64,000 bases of DNA from Arthrobacter sp. CJ23 (lineage in GTDB: Bacteria > Actinomycetota > Actinomycetes > Actinomycetales > Micrococcaceae). The first letter of the stretch is position 1, and each line of letters starts with the position of its first letter. The notes beneath the pieces were generated by a model. That model saw only the letters and a program-made list of their open reading frames with translations, did not search any database and was not told the DNA's origin. A program made the position numbers and the translations under genes. The stretch spans positions 3,720,001-3,784,000 of the forward strand of contig NZ_CP102950.1 in assembly GCF_024741795.1 (NCBI RefSeq), in the 5' to 3' direction. Shown here piece by piece: positions 1-9,119 of this stretch.

Positions 1-319
1 CCAGGCGGGTGCTGAGCGCCAAGACGTTTTTCGCCTTGGCCCGGAAGAAGCCGGTGGGCTGCAGGATGGCTTCCAGCTCGGCGGGCTCGGCCTCGGACAT
101 GGCGCGGGCGTCCGGGTAGCGGGCGAACAGGATCTTGGTGACCTGGTTGACCAGCACATCGGTGGTCTGGGCGGACAGCACCGTGGCCACGACGAGTTCG
201 AAAGGATTCCGGAAGTCCAGCTCGGCGTGCGCGTACGGGTACATCACGGCGAGGGCCTTGTTGATCCGGCGCGCCCGGCGCTTGAGGGCGAGCGGCGTTT
301 CGGCTCCGTCGGCGGCCAC
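1..319 (-). CDS. nth: Endonuclease III (N-terminal part, runs off the window)
   Basis: Base-excision-repair DNA glycosylase/AP lyase acting on oxidised pyrimidines. The readable 106 residues contain the family's N-terminal helices, with LDFRNPFELVVATVLSAQTT matching the Nth segment that precedes the helix-hairpin-helix, followed by DVLVNQVTKILFARYPD. The catalytic Lys/Asp and the FeS cluster lie beyond the window edge. I chose a GTG at 319 because it opens just after the stop of the upstream gene on the same strand; there is no strong ribosome binding site, so the start is uncertain. The family assignment is firm. The gene is cut by the window and not visibly broken. Confidence 0.88.
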   Translation of the reverse strand, partial: MAADGAETPLALKRRARRINKALAVMYPYAHAELDFRNPFELVVATVLSAQTTDVLVNQVTKILFARYPDARAMSEAEPAELEAILQPTGFFRAKAKNVLALSTRL

Positions 320-330
320 GGGCGGGCTGC

Positions 331-1587
331 CTAGCCGCGTTCGATGTGGCTGAGGTCGCGCAGGACGCCCACCTTGCCGTCGGTGTCCTGGACGAGGAAC
401 TCGTGGCCGCGGTCTTCCAGGGCGAGCACCCAGCCGCCGGGTTCGATCGTGAAGACGGGCTCCCCGGTCTGCTCACTGACGGCCGGGCGGGGCTGTGCGA
501 CGGCGAACCAGAAGGCCTCGTAGGCAGGGGCGTGCCCGGATTCCTCGGGGCGGCTGGCGGGGTCCACGGTGGCGCCGATGGATTCGCTGACGGCCCGGGT
601 GTCCGCGGAGACCACTGGCGTTGCCATGGTGGCCGCCAGCGGCTGGGGTGCGGCGGCTTCCGGTGCCGCCTCGGCAGGCTGGGCTGCTGCGGGATGGTCG
701 ACGACGGGCTCCGGGGTGACCGTTTGCGGGGCCGCGGACAGCGGGGCCGGGTGAACGGCCGCGGGCTGCGCCCCAGCCGGAGCAGGTGCTGCGGGAGGCA
801 CGACGGCGGCGGCCTGGGTGGCGGGGGCCGTGGGAGCGGCCGGGGCTGTGGAAGAAACCGGTGCGGCCTGGGTGGCCGGTGCGGTGCCGCCCGGCATTAC
901 CGGGCTCCAGGCTGCGGGCTTGCTTTCCTTGGGTGCCTTGGGGGCCTTGGGCGCCTTGGGGGCTGCCGGCTTGCGGCTGGGCACGGCGGCGTCGCGGGCC
1001 ACCACATGGGCCGGGGTTTCGGCGCGGCCCTTGAAGTCGTCGCAGAGCCACGGCAGGCGCGTCGCGAAGACGGTGGCGAGCAGGAGTCCCAGTGAACCGA
1101 CCAGTCCCAGGAGGGCGCTGCCGGTGAAGAACGAGGCCGTGGCGAGGAAGAACAGGGCCACGGCAAAGGAGGCGGTGACGGACGCGAACTGGTCCACTGA
1201 CAGGGAACCGATGCGCACCACGGCGTCCGGCTGCAGGCGGCGGGCCACGAACAGGGCGGCCACGATCAGGGGCAGGATGATGCCGATGCCCAGGAAGAAG
1301 AGGTTGTTGACGTTCCACAGGTTGTAGCGCCCGCCGAGCATGGGCAGCAGGGAGGCGACAAAAAGGATCGCCGTGGACCCAAAGACGGTGAGGTCACGGA
1401 TGGTGAAGGGGCCCAACACGGCATCGTACTTTGCAGGCGTAGTGGCACCTCCGGCTACTGGAGCGGTCCCAGCGGCACTTCCGGCTGCGGGAGGGGCTTC
1501 AGCGGCCAGTCCGCTTCCAGCTCCTGCTTCGGGGGCCGTTCCGTGCGGATCCGCACCTTTGTTCGGGCCTAGGCTGAGCTGGTTCAT
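331..1587 (-). CDS. Hypothetical Pro/Ala-rich membrane protein
   Basis: I do not recognise a named family. The 418-residue protein starts at ATG 1587 behind a clear AAGGAGA site; an upstream in-frame start has none. A Gly/Ala-rich cytoplasmic N-terminus of about 50 residues is followed by four hydrophobic segments in two pairs (about residues 60-110 and 130-175). Next comes a long low-complexity linker with repeated KAPKAP and Ala-Pro runs, then a compact C-terminal segment (EPVFTIEPGGWVLALEDRG...) that could be a small beta domain. It ends 11 bases before the putative nth start, so the two may be co-transcribed. The low-complexity linker explains the many open frames on both strands here. 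Confidence 0.7.
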   Translation of the reverse strand: MNQLSLGPNKGADPHGTAPEAGAGSGLAAEAPPAAGSAAGTAPVAGGATTPAKYDAVLGPFTIRDLTVFGSTAILFVASLLPMLGGRYNLWNVNNLFFLGIGIILPLIVAALFVARRLQPDAVVRIGSLSVDQFASVTASFAVALFFLATASFFTGSALLGLVGSLGLLLATVFATRLPWLCDDFKGRAETPAHVVARDAAVPSRKPAAPKAPKAPKAPKESKPAAWSPVMPGGTAPATQAAPVSSTAPAAPTAPATQAAAVVPPAAPAPAGAQPAAVHPAPLSAAPQTVTPEPVVDHPAAAQPAEAAPEAAAPQPLAATMATPVVSADTRAVSESIGATVDPASRPEESGHAPAYEAFWFAVAQPRPAVSEQTGEPVFTIEPGGWVLALEDRGHEFLVQDTDGKVGVLRDLSHIERG

Positions 1588-2020
1588 TGTGTATCTCCTT
1601 CGTGCGGCGGCGCCTTGCACGGGCTGGTCCGGCGGCTGCCACGGGCTGTTTCCCGCGGCGGGCCGGTGCCCGGTCGGTGCGTCTCAAGACTTCTTCAGCC
1701 TATGCCACGCCCCTGACAGTGTTCCAGCGGATGGACCCCTGATCCTCCAGGGGCGAAACCGGCGGCCCCGAATCTCCGAGCGCGCGGCCGCGGACGTCAT
1801 GAAACGCATAATTCAGCGCCACAGCGCCATTCGGCGCTAAAAATCGACCGTTCACTGGCGGCTTTGTGACAAGGCACACGTAGGACCTCCCGAAGCGCTA
1901 GTGTTTATGGCGGACAGCACTCTGCGGAACTTCCGCGGGACCGCACGACGCCGTGACCCCGGCGGCGGTCCGGCCGGCGGCCTCCGCGCAGCAAAAGATC
2001 GATGAATAATGAGGTTCACC
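1588..2020. promoter_or_regulatory. Divergent promoter region upstream of acs
   Basis: This 433-base gene-free stretch separates two divergent genes. It holds a short hairpin (AGCGCC-ATTC-GGCGCT, 1823-1838), a TGTG-N6-CACA dyad near 1865-1878 that loosely resembles a CRP/GlxR half-site pair, and a possible -10 (TAGTGT) near 1900. The spacing differs from the CRP consensus, so that reading is weak. No open frame here looks genuine. Confidence 0.35.
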
Positions 2021-4054
2021 ATGTCTCAGGACACCACCGGATCCCCGGCGCCCGCTGCAGCTACGTCGGCTGGACAGGAGCAGGCCCCGCACGTCGAAGC
2101 CCTCGAAAACCTTCTCCACGAGGACCGCAAGTTCGCCCCCTCGGAGGAATTCGCCGCCAACGCCGTCGTTTCCGCTGCCGACTACACCGAGGCCGCGGCG
2201 GACCGCCCCGCCTTTTGGGCCAGGCAGGCCCGTGAACTCCTCACCTGGGACAAGGCCTTCACTAAAGCCCTTGACTGGTCCAACCCGCCGTTCGCCAAAT
2301 GGTTCGTGGGCGGCGAGATCAACGCGGCCTACAACGCGCTGGACCGCCACGTTGAAAACGGCCTGGGCGACCGCGTGGCCATCTACTTCGAAGGCGAACC
2401 CGGCGACACCCGCACATATACCTACGCGCAGCTGACCGAAGAGGTCAAGAAGGCCGCCAACGCCTTCGAATCCCTCGGCGTGGCCAAGGGCGACCGCGTG
2501 GCCGTGTACCTGCCCATGATCCCCGAGGCCGTCATCACCATCCTGGCCTGCGCCCGCATCGGCGCTGTGCACTCCGTGGTGTTCGGCGGCTTCTCCGCCG
2601 ACGCCCTGCGCTCACGCATCGACGACGCCGAGGCCAAGCTGGTGGTCACCGCGGACGGCACCTACCGCCGCGGCAAGCCCAGCCCGCTCAAGCCCGCCGT
2701 GGACGAAGCCCTGTCCAAGGAAGGCCACACGGTCGAGAACGTGGTGGTGGTCAAGCGCAACGGCGAGACCGTCACCTGGGTCCAGGGACGCGACCTCTGG
2801 TGGGACGACACCGTCGGCGCCGCCGCAACGGAACACACCGCCGTCGGGCATGACTCCGAACACCCCCTGTTCATCCTCTACACCTCCGGCACCACCGGCA
2901 AGCCCAAGGGCATCCTGCACACCACCGGCGGCTACCTCACCCAGGGCGCGTACACGCACAAGGCCGTGTTCGACCTGCACCCGGAGACGGACGTGTACTG
3001 GTGCACCGCCGACGTCGGATGGGTCACCGGCCACTCCTACGTCGCCTATGCCCCGCTCATCAACGGCGCCACCCAGCTCATGTACGAGGGCACCCCGGAC
3101 TCCCCGCACCAGGGCCGCTGGTGGGAGCTGATCGAGAAGTACAAGGTCTCCATCCTGTACACCGCCCCCACGGCCATCCGCACGTTCATGAAGTGGGGCC
3201 GCGAGATCCCGGCCAAGTACGATCTCTCCTCCATCCGCCTGCTCGGCACGGTGGGCGAGCCCATCAACCCCGAGGCCTGGATGTGGTACCGCGAGGTCAT
3301 CGGCGGCAACGGCGGCACTAAGGAGAACCCGGCCCCGATCGTGGACACCTGGTGGCAGACCGAAACCGGCGCCCAGATGATCGCACCGCTCCCCGGCGTC
3401 ACCGTCACCAAGCCCGGCTCCGCGCAGGTCCCCCTGCCCGGCATCGCCGTGGACGTGGTGGACGAAGCCGGTGAATCGGTGGCCAACGGCGAGGGCGGCT
3501 ACCTGGTCATCCGCGAACCGTGGCCGGCCATGCTGCGCGGCATCTGGGGCGACCCGGAGCGTTTCAAGGACACCTACTGGTCCCGTTTCGAGACCATGTA
3601 CTTCGCCGGCGATGGCGCCAAAAAGGACGAGGACGGCGACGTCTGGCTCCTGGGCCGCGTGGACGACGTCATGAACGTCTCCGGCCACCGCCTCTCCACC
3701 ACGGAAATCGAATCCGCCCTCGTCTCGCACCCCTCCGTGGCCGAAGCCGCCGTGGTGGGGGCAGCGGACGAAACCACCGGCCAGGCCGTCGTCGCGTTCG
3801 TCATCCTGCGCGGTGACGCCGTCAACAAGGGCGAGGAAACCGTCCTCGAACTGCGCAATCACGTGGGCAAGGAAATCGGCCCGATCGCCAAGCCCAAGCA
3901 GCTGCTGGTGGTCCCCGAACTGCCCAAGACGCGCTCCGGCAAGATCATGCGGCGCCTCCTCAAGGACGTCGCCGAAGGCCGCGACCCCGGTGACGCCACC
4001 ACCCTCTCCGACCCCACGATCATGGCCCAGATCGCTGAGTCCCTGCGCAAGTAG
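2021..4054 (+). CDS. acs: Acetyl-CoA synthetase (AMP-forming)
   Basis: Converts acetate, ATP and CoA to acetyl-CoA, AMP and pyrophosphate in the cytoplasm. The 677-residue length is usual for bacterial Acs. The ATP-binding signature [15 protein letters not shown] lies near residue 287, WWQTETG follows, and the C-terminal domain has the SGKIMRRLL motif whose lysine (about residue 640) is catalytic and is the known acetylation site in this family. I chose ATG 2021 because GAGG sits correctly in front of it; an ATG four codons upstream lacks a site. The gene stands alone. Its last codons and stop are tandemly duplicated (see 4037-4072). Confidence is very high. Confidence 0.96.
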   Translation: MSQDTTGSPAPAAATSAGQEQAPHVEALENLLHEDRKFAPSEEFAANAVVSAADYTEAAADRPAFWARQARELLTWDKAFTKALDWSNPPFAKWFVGGEINAAYNALDRHVENGLGDRVAIYFEGEPGDTRTYTYAQLTEEVKKAANAFESLGVAKGDRVAVYLPMIPEAVITILACARIGAVHSVVFGGFSADALRSRIDDAEAKLVVTADGTYRRGKPSPLKPAVDEALSKEGHTVENVVVVKRNGETVTWVQGRDLWWDDTVGAAATEHTAVGHDSEHPLFILYTSGTTGKPKGILHTTGGYLTQGAYTHKAVFDLHPETDVYWCTADVGWVTGHSYVAYAPLINGATQLMYEGTPDSPHQGRWWELIEKYKVSILYTAPTAIRTFMKWGREIPAKYDLSSIRLLGTVGEPINPEAWMWYREVIGGNGGTKENPAPIVDTWWQTETGAQMIAPLPGVTVTKPGSAQVPLPGIAVDVVDEAGESVANGEGGYLVIREPWPAMLRGIWGDPERFKDTYWSRFETMYFAGDGAKKDEDGDVWLLGRVDDVMNVSGHRLSTTEIESALVSHPSVAEAAVVGAADETTGQAVVAFVILRGDAVNKGEETVLELRNHVGKEIGPIAKPKQLLVVPELPKTRSGKIMRRLLKDVAEGRDPGDATTLSDPTIMAQIAESLRK

Positions 4055-4072
4055 GAGTCGCTGCGCAAGTAG
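4037..4072 (+). repeat. 18-bp tandem duplication covering the acs stop codon
   Basis: GAGTCCCTGCGCAAGTAG at 4037-4054 is followed at once by GAGTCGCTGCGCAAGTAG at 4055-4072, with one mismatch. The first copy supplies the last five codons and stop of acs. The second is a post-stop duplicate in the same frame with its own TAG, so the protein is unchanged. Confidence 0.9.
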
Positions 4073-4089
4073 CGGACAAAGCAAACGCC

Positions 4090-4128
4090 CGACGGCGCCG
4101 CTCACCTTCCCGGTGTGCGGCGCCGTCG
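4090..4128 (+). terminator. Hairpin downstream of acs
   Basis: CGACGGCGCCGC (4090-4101) pairs with GCGGCGCCGTCG (4117-4128). Outer bases (GCAAACGCC / GGCGTCTGC) extend the stem imperfectly. There is no T-run, as is common for actinobacterial terminators. Confidence 0.6.
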
Positions 4129-4216
4129 GCGTCTGCCCGGCCAATTGGCTTCCCAACCCGGCCCCACCCATAGACTGGGGCTGATCAGTCGTCCCAAGCC
4201 CGAAGGTTGGCCCTCG

Positions 4217-5014
4217 ATGCTCCAGGCAGCACGCCACTCCGCAATCCTCGACGCCGTCCAGCGCGAGCGCGTGGTCCGCGTCTCCGAACTGGCCCTGCTG
4301 CTGGGCGTCTCCCCCATGACTGTCCGCCGGGACATCGAGGCGCTTGAAGAAACCGGCCGGGTGGAGCGCATCCACGGCGGTGCCAAGCTGCCCGGCGATG
4401 CGAGCACCCACGAGCCCGGCTTCGAGCTCAAGTCCACGCAGCTCACGGCCGAAAAGCATGCCATCGCCGTGGAGGCCGCGTCCATGGTCCACGAAGGCAT
4501 GGCAGTGGGCCTGAGCGCCGGAACCACCACGTGGGCACTGGCCAAGGAACTGGTGGACGGGCCGCGCATCACCGTGGTCACCAACTCCGTCCGGATCGCC
4601 GAGCTGTTCCACCACGGCGCGTCCTCGGGCCCGGCCCGCTTCGGCTCAACGGTCATCCTGATCGGCGGCGAGCGCACGCCGTCGGACGCCCTGGTGGGGC
4701 CCATCGCCACGTCGTCGCTCAAGCAGCTTCACCTGGATGTGCTGTTCCTGGGCGTCCACGGCATGGATGCCCGCGCCGGTTTCACCACCCCCAACCTCCT
4801 GGAAGCCGAGACGGACCGGGCGTTCATGGCCTCGGCCCGGAGCACCGTGGTCCTTGCCGACCACAGCAAATGGGGCATGGCGGGCATCGCCTCGATTGCA
4901 CCGCTCGAGGAAGCCGACGAACTCATCTCGGACGCCCTGCTAGGCGAGGACGCGCGCAGGATCCTGGGCGAGCGCGTTGGCAAGCTGCGGATCGCGCCCG
5001 GCGGGCCCATGTAA
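4217..5014 (+). CDS. DeoR/GlpR-family transcriptional regulator
   Basis: A 265-residue DeoR-type repressor. The N-terminal winged helix-turn-helix reads VVRVSELALLLGVSPMTVRRDIEALEE (about residues 18-45) followed by the family's RIHGGAKLP. The C-terminal sugar-phosphate-binding domain resembles a ribose-5-phosphate isomerase fold (VGLSAGTTTWALAKEL, then a region ending SARSTVVLADHSKWG). ATG 4217 gives the typical N-terminus (MLQAARHSAIL); earlier starts would add an Arg-rich tail overlapping the acs hairpin. The only downstream neighbour on this strand is the insertion sequence, so any operon partner may have been separated from it. The ligand cannot be told from sequence. Confidence 0.88.
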   Translation: MLQAARHSAILDAVQRERVVRVSELALLLGVSPMTVRRDIEALEETGRVERIHGGAKLPGDASTHEPGFELKSTQLTAEKHAIAVEAASMVHEGMAVGLSAGTTTWALAKELVDGPRITVVTNSVRIAELFHHGASSGPARFGSTVILIGGERTPSDALVGPIATSSLKQLHLDVLFLGVHGMDARAGFTTPNLLEAETDRAFMASARSTVVLADHSKWGMAGIASIAPLEEADELISDALLGEDARRILGERVGKLRIAPGGPM

Positions 5015-5059
5015 GTAGCCTTTGTGTCCCTTGCGGGACGCCCGTTCCGGGCTGAAAAT

Positions 5060-5248
5060 GTGCTTGTGGCCGCCTGCCAACGCCGTGCTTCCATGGTTCG
5101 TTGAGGCCGCTAAGTAGCCGGGCGTTGGGGGTCACGTTGTGGGCCCTTCATTGTTCCTTTCATCGAGAACGAGGACTAGATTCCCGTTGTCCCTGGTGAT
5201 CCCCACGGGCGGCCACTTCGATATTCAGAAGGGCCGCGCCGTGAGGAG
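5060..5248 (+). ncRNA. Candidate bridge RNA region of the IS110 element
   Basis: In IS110-group elements the non-coding end upstream of the transposase encodes a bridge RNA with target- and donor-binding loops. This segment has the right position and size. One visible stem is CCCGT (5183-5187) with ACGGG (5205-5209) closing a large loop, the kind of shape expected for a guide loop. This is inference from position and one stem; I could not fold the RNA. Confidence 0.35.
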
Positions 5249-6529
5249 ATGAGCAGGATCATGCTGGCTGAAACCCAGGATGAGGAACAGATCATTGCCA
5301 GGGTCGCCGGGATCGACATTGGCAAGGCCGAACTCGTGTGTTGCGTGCGGGTCCCCGCGGAGGGGAACCGAAAGAAACGGTTGCAGGAGGTGTCCACGCA
5401 TTCGACCATGACCCGTTCGTTGGCGGACCTGGCCAACCATCTCGTGGACCTGCGCATCGAGCGGGTGGTGATGGAGGCGACCAGCGACTACTGGAAGCCG
5501 GTGTTCTACCTCCTCGAGGCGCACGGGCTCGAACCGTGGCTGGTCAACGCCCGCGACGTGAAGCATCTGCCGGGACGTCCCAAAACCGATGTGCTGGATG
5601 CGGTGTGGCTGTGCAAGGTCGCCGAACGGCAGATGCTCCGGCCCAGCTTCGTCCCGCCCGCCCCGATCCGCAGGCTCCGGGACCTGACCCGGTACCGGAT
5701 TGACCTGGTCGGGACCCGGACCGCGGAGAAGAACCGGGTCGAGAAACTCCTCGAGGACGCCTGCATCAAACTCTCCTCGGTGGCCTCGGACACCTTCGGG
5801 GTGTCCGGCCGGGAAATGATGGCAGCGCTCATCGCCGGAGAACGCAACCCGGGCGTGCTCGCGCAGCTGGCACGCTCCAGCATGCGCAGGAAGATCAGCG
5901 AACTGGAGGAGGCGTTCACCGGCCGCTTCGATGACCACCACGGCTTCCTGCTCGCCCGGATGCTGGCAAGGATTGACGGCATCGACACCGATATCGCCGC
6001 GCTCGATGAACAGATCGAGGTCCAGCTGGCCCCTTTCGCCGCGGCGGCCAAACGCCTGGATGAGATCCCGGGCATCGGCCCCATCGCCGCCGCCGTAGTT
6101 CTGGCCGAAATCGGGGTCGACATGTCCCGGTTCCCGACCGCGGGGCACCTGTGTTCCTGGGCAAAGTTCTCCCCGGGCATCAACTCCTCCGCAGGCAAGA
6201 CCAAAGGAAACGGCTCGACCGGGCACGGCAACCGCTATCTCGCCCGGGCCCTTGGCGAGGCCGCCTTCGGAGCCGGCAAGACCAATACCTTCCTGGGCGA
6301 ACGCTACCGAAGGCTCGTCCGGCGGCGGGGCAAGAAACGCGCCATTGTCGCCATCGGACGTTCCATCCTCGTCATCGTCTGGCACCTCCTGCAGGGCCCG
6401 GACACACGGTTCCAGGATCTCGGCGCCGACCACTTCACCCGCCACACCAACCCCGAAACCAGGAAGCACAGCCACATCCGGCAACTCGAGGCCCTCGGCT
6501 ACACCGTCACCCTGACCCCTGCCGCCTGA
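5249..6529 (+). CDS. IS110-family transposase (DEDD recombinase)
   Basis: Full-length 426-residue transposase. The N-terminal RuvC-like DEDD domain shows GIDIGK (Asp about 23), VVMEATSDYW (Glu about 76) and KTDVLDAVWL (Asp about 114 and 117). The C-terminal Transposase_20 domain shows DEIPGIGPIAAAVVLAEIG and then FSPGINSSAGKTKGNGSTGHGN, carrying the serine-rich motif (about residues 310-320) that holds the catalytic serine in this family. No frameshift or stop is seen, so the element could be active. GAGGAG touches the ATG at 5249; a second in-frame ATG at 5261 could be the true start. Confidence 0.92.
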   Translation: MSRIMLAETQDEEQIIARVAGIDIGKAELVCCVRVPAEGNRKKRLQEVSTHSTMTRSLADLANHLVDLRIERVVMEATSDYWKPVFYLLEAHGLEPWLVNARDVKHLPGRPKTDVLDAVWLCKVAERQMLRPSFVPPAPIRRLRDLTRYRIDLVGTRTAEKNRVEKLLEDACIKLSSVASDTFGVSGREMMAALIAGERNPGVLAQLARSSMRRKISELEEAFTGRFDDHHGFLLARMLARIDGIDTDIAALDEQIEVQLAPFAAAAKRLDEIPGIGPIAAAVVLAEIGVDMSRFPTAGHLCSWAKFSPGINSSAGKTKGNGSTGHGNRYLARALGEAAFGAGKTNTFLGERYRRLVRRRGKKRAIVAIGRSILVIVWHLLQGPDTRFQDLGADHFTRHTNPETRKHSHIRQLEALGYTVTLTPAA

Positions 6530-6619
6530 CTCCAACATTCCCCGTCCACCGAGGGCTGCCTTTCGCCCCCGGATGCCCAAACACGCGCGCCAACGAACGC
6601 ACATCACCTCATTTTCGGA

Positions 6620-6676
6620 CTAGCAGTAACTGTCGTTTTGAAGGTTCATAACGACACCTGCTGCTACCTAGTTGGG
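6620..6676. repeat. Palindromic repeat, copy 1 (CCCAACT family)
   Basis: Imperfect hairpin: TAGCAG (6621-6626) with CTGCTA (6661-6666) and TGTCGTT (6631-6637) with AACGACA (6650-6656), loop core TTGAAGGTTCA. The right edge is CTACCTAGTTGGG. The same core and right edge recur near 43.95-44.02 kb and, with another outer stem, at 54.93-54.99 kb. It lies between convergent genes and may act as a two-way terminator. Confidence 0.75.
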
Positions 6677-6691
6677 CAGGCCCGGCAACAG

Positions 6692-7720
6692 TCAGGGGCA
6701 GCCGCAGGACTGCCGCACGATCAACTCCGTGGGGAAGATCCGGTGCTGCAGTTCCCCGCCCCGGCCCTCGCCGATGAGGGCCCGCACGGCCGACTCCGCC
6801 ATGACCCGCACCGGCTGCGCCACGGTGGTCAGGGCGGGCCACGTGTACTCGGACTCGGTGGATCCATCGAAGGAAACCATGGCGATGTCGCCCGGCACCG
6901 ACAGGCCGGCCTCGTGGATGGCCCGGAGGATGCCGACAGCCTGCATGTCGGAGCTGGCAAAAATGGCGGTGGGCCGGTTCACGGACGCCAGCAACCGCTT
7001 GCCGGCGGCATAGCCACCGGCGCGGTCAAACTCGCTGCGGGCCGTGGGGCCCTCCGGCAGGCCGGCATCACGCAGCGCGTTCAGCCAGCCGACCTCACGG
7101 CCATCGAGTTCGTTGCCCACATTGATGCCGATGGCCAGGCCGATGTTCTTGTGGCCGTGCGCGATCAAGTGTTCGACGGCGATCCGCGCCCCGGCTTCGA
7201 GGTCGACGCCCACGCTGTTGAACCCCGGGGACGCCGCTGCGTGGTTGAGCAGCACCGAGGGAATCTCCGAGGACTCCAGATCGGCCAGCTCGGGTTCAAA
7301 GACACAGCTGGCCAGGACCACGCCGTCCACCTGCCGGGCGGCGAGGTTGCGGATGTTGCGCTTTTCCTTGGCCAAGCTGCCGTCGGAGTTGGCCAGCACC
7401 ATGCCGTAGCCGAGCTCCGCCGCGGCGTCCTCCACGGCATGCGCCAAAAGTGCGAAGAAGGGGTTGCCGCTGTCCGGAACCACCAGCCCGATGGTTTCAC
7501 TGGAGCCCAGTTTCAGCGCCCGCGCGGCAGCGTTGGGCCGGTAGCCCAGGATGCTGATGGCGTCGCGGACCTTGGCTTCCGTGGCAGGCGCCACGTTCTT
7601 AGGCCCTCCGTTGACCACATAACTGACGACGGCGGTGCTCACCCCGGCGTACCGGGCCACGTCCTTGCGCGTCACGGGTCCACGCGGGGTGTGCACTGCC
7701 GAAGTAGTCATGGAGATCAT
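6692..7720 (-). CDS. LacI-family transcriptional regulator
   Basis: A 342-residue LacI/GalR-type repressor. The DNA-binding head VTRKDVARYAGVSTAVVSYVVNG is at about residues 16-38 with hinge RPNAAARALKLG. The periplasmic-binding-protein-like sensor domain follows, starting TIGLVVPDSGNPFF. ATG 7720 and ATG 7711 are both possible; neither has a good ribosome binding site. It lies immediately after the Gfo/Idh gene on the same strand (5 bases), so the two are one operon, divergent from the sugar ABC importer. Palindromes in the 8929-9119 promoter region are its likely operators. By context the inducer is probably an alpha-galactoside or galactose; this is inference. Confidence 0.92.
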   Translation of the reverse strand: MISMTTSAVHTPRGPVTRKDVARYAGVSTAVVSYVVNGGPKNVAPATEAKVRDAISILGYRPNAAARALKLGSSETIGLVVPDSGNPFFALLAHAVEDAAAELGYGMVLANSDGSLAKEKRNIRNLAARQVDGVVLASCVFEPELADLESSEIPSVLLNHAAASPGFNSVGVDLEAGARIAVEHLIAHGHKNIGLAIGINVGNELDGREVGWLNALRDAGLPEGPTARSEFDRAGGYAAGKRLLASVNRPTAIFASSDMQAVGILRAIHEAGLSVPGDIAMVSFDGSTESEYTWPALTTVAQPVRVMAESAVRALIGEGRGGELQHRIFPTELIVRQSCGCP

Positions 7721-7725
7721 GCTAA

Positions 7726-8928
7726 CTACAAAGACTCCGGGGCATCGCCGAAGTCGCGGATGGGCAGCCGCTCGCCGCCGCGCAGGGCGGACTCGTGCGC
7801 CACCACGCCGGGCAAGGTGAAGCGGGCCGCTACCCAGGCGTTGACCGGTGGGACGCTGCCGGTGTTGACGGCCGTGACGAAGTCGTCCACCAGGAACTGG
7901 TGGCTGCCCTCGTGCCCGGTGGGGGCTCCTTCGAATTCGGCGGGCAGCCGGCCGGCGTCGTGCACCGGAGCGAGGCCAGAGATGAAGGCGGTGCGAAGTT
8001 CGGGCGCCACATCCGCCAGGGACGGATCATCGGCGGACATGCTCGGCCTGGTCTCCACCTGGGCGGAGACGTCCAGCACGCCCTTCTTGTCCTGCCACAG
8101 CGTGGTGGTGGCCAGCTGCTCGAAGCTCGCCTCGGTGCCGAAGAAGCGGAAGCGCGATTCGCGGATGTGCGAGGGGTAGCCCACGCGGCGCATCTCGTTG
8201 GTACGCATCACGCCGCCGTCGTTCATTTCGAACAACGCCGTGGCGTTGGAGAAGTCGTTGCCGAACATGCTGACGTCTTTGTCGAAGACTCCGTCGCCGC
8301 GATCGTCCTTGACGCCGATGCAGCTGACGCTGACGGCATGGCCGGGGACGGCGCCCAGTACGCCGCCGATGGCGTGCGTGGGGTACAGCATGGGCGGGTA
8401 GCTGGCTGTGGCCTTCCAGTTTTCGCCGCCGCTGTACTGGTAGGCCTCGTAGAAGCCCAGGTCCATGTCGTGGACGTAGTCGCCCTCGGTGTAGAAGATG
8501 CGGCCGAATTTGCCGGCGGCGTGCTGCTTGCGGGCGTAGACGGTGGCCGGGTTGTAGTAGCTGGTCTCGCCCATGGCATAGACAAGTTTGGTTTCGCGGA
8601 CGGCGTCGATGATGCGCGAGATTTCCTCCTCGGAAATCGCCATCGGCACGGCGGAGTACACGTGCTTTCCGGCCCGCAGCGCCCGTTCCACCAGGGGTCC
8701 ATGCGTCCAACGCTGGGTGAAGATCGCGACGGCGTCCACCTTCGAGGCGAGCAGCTCATCGAAACTGTCCATCACGCCGTCGAGCCCCCAGCGCTGCTGC
8801 GCCGAGGCGGCACGCTCCGGCAGCTCATCCACTACGTAAACCTCGCTGACGCCGGGGTGGAGCTTGAACAGATGCGCGAACTGGCCGCCGAACTGGCCGA
8901 CACCCACCACGCCTATTGAAAACACCAT
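7726..8928 (-). CDS. Gfo/Idh/MocA-family oxidoreductase
   Basis: NAD(P)-dependent sugar or polyol dehydrogenase family, 400 residues. The N-terminal Rossmann fold opens at the start (MVFSIGVVGVGQFGGQFAHL). GKHVYSAVPMAISEEE matches the family's conserved lysine loop, in which EKP is normal; here the loop reads AVPMA, so the usual EKP signature is altered. The C-terminal alpha/beta domain follows. ATG 8928 was chosen for GAAGGAC just upstream; the longer frame runs back through the divergent promoter. It precedes lacI in one operon. The substrate is unknown, presumably a sugar released from the imported galactoside. Confidence 0.85.
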   Translation of the reverse strand: MVFSIGVVGVGQFGGQFAHLFKLHPGVSEVYVVDELPERAASAQQRWGLDGVMDSFDELLASKVDAVAIFTQRWTHGPLVERALRAGKHVYSAVPMAISEEEISRIIDAVRETKLVYAMGETSYYNPATVYARKQHAAGKFGRIFYTEGDYVHDMDLGFYEAYQYSGGENWKATASYPPMLYPTHAIGGVLGAVPGHAVSVSCIGVKDDRGDGVFDKDVSMFGNDFSNATALFEMNDGGVMRTNEMRRVGYPSHIRESRFRFFGTEASFEQLATTTLWQDKKGVLDVSAQVETRPSMSADDPSLADVAPELRTAFISGLAPVHDAGRLPAEFEGAPTGHEGSHQFLVDDFVTAVNTGSVPPVNAWVAARFTLPGVVAHESALRGGERLPIRDFGDAPESL

Positions 8929-8982
8929 TGTTTGTCCTTCATGATCGCTGGTTCTCGGAACGAATCGAGTCTTCCACTGGGA

Positions 8983-9076
8983 TCTACTCGAGTCAATCAA
9001 AACGAAAGAAGTCCAAGATAACCGAACAAAATTGCACACAAGGTCTTGACGCCTCCGAATCTACTCGTGTAGATTC
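8983..9076. promoter_or_regulatory. Promoter with LacI-type operators for the galactoside operon
   Basis: A perfect inverted repeat GAATCTAC-TCGT-GTAGATTC occupies 9057-9076. A related site, TCTACTCGAGTCAA, is at 8983-8996 with the palindrome ACTCGAGT inside. A forward promoter fits around the first: TTGACG (9046-9051), 18 bases, TAGATT (9070-9075), so the operator would block RNA polymerase. Two sites about 74 bp apart would allow looping and also cover the promoter of the Gfo/Idh-lacI operon. TGTTA-CCCACA-TCACA at 9086-9101 is one base from a CRP-type site. Confidence 0.65.
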
Positions 9077-9119
9077 AAGTCCAGTTGTTACCCACATCAC
9101 AGTCAGGAAAGGGTCGAAG

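Larger units (their letters stand above)
5015..6617 (+). mobile_element. IS110-family insertion sequence (limits approximate)
   Basis: A single DEDD transposase gene with about 230 bases of non-coding DNA before it and about 90 after it. This layout matches IS110-group elements, which lack clear terminal inverted repeats and carry a bridge-RNA gene in the longer non-coding end. The given limits are the largest possible: the end of the DeoR gene and the start of the palindromic element at 6620. The true ends cannot be fixed without an empty-site comparison. Taan-type clues are limited to TAAGTAGCC, which occurs at 5013-5021 and again at 5111-5119 and could reflect one end. Confidence 0.6.

Noticed and set aside
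1823..1838. AGCGCC-ATTC-GGCGCT as a terminator
   Set aside because: The hairpin is followed by A residues on the forward strand and lies between divergent genes, where no transcript needs to end.
2612..4615. A 667-codon reverse open frame opposite acs
   Set aside because: Antisense shadow of acs and the DeoR gene, without motifs or a ribosome binding site. The same applies to the long opposite frames at 9981-12533, 12962-14824, 35988-37556, 49375-51513 and 55107-56705.
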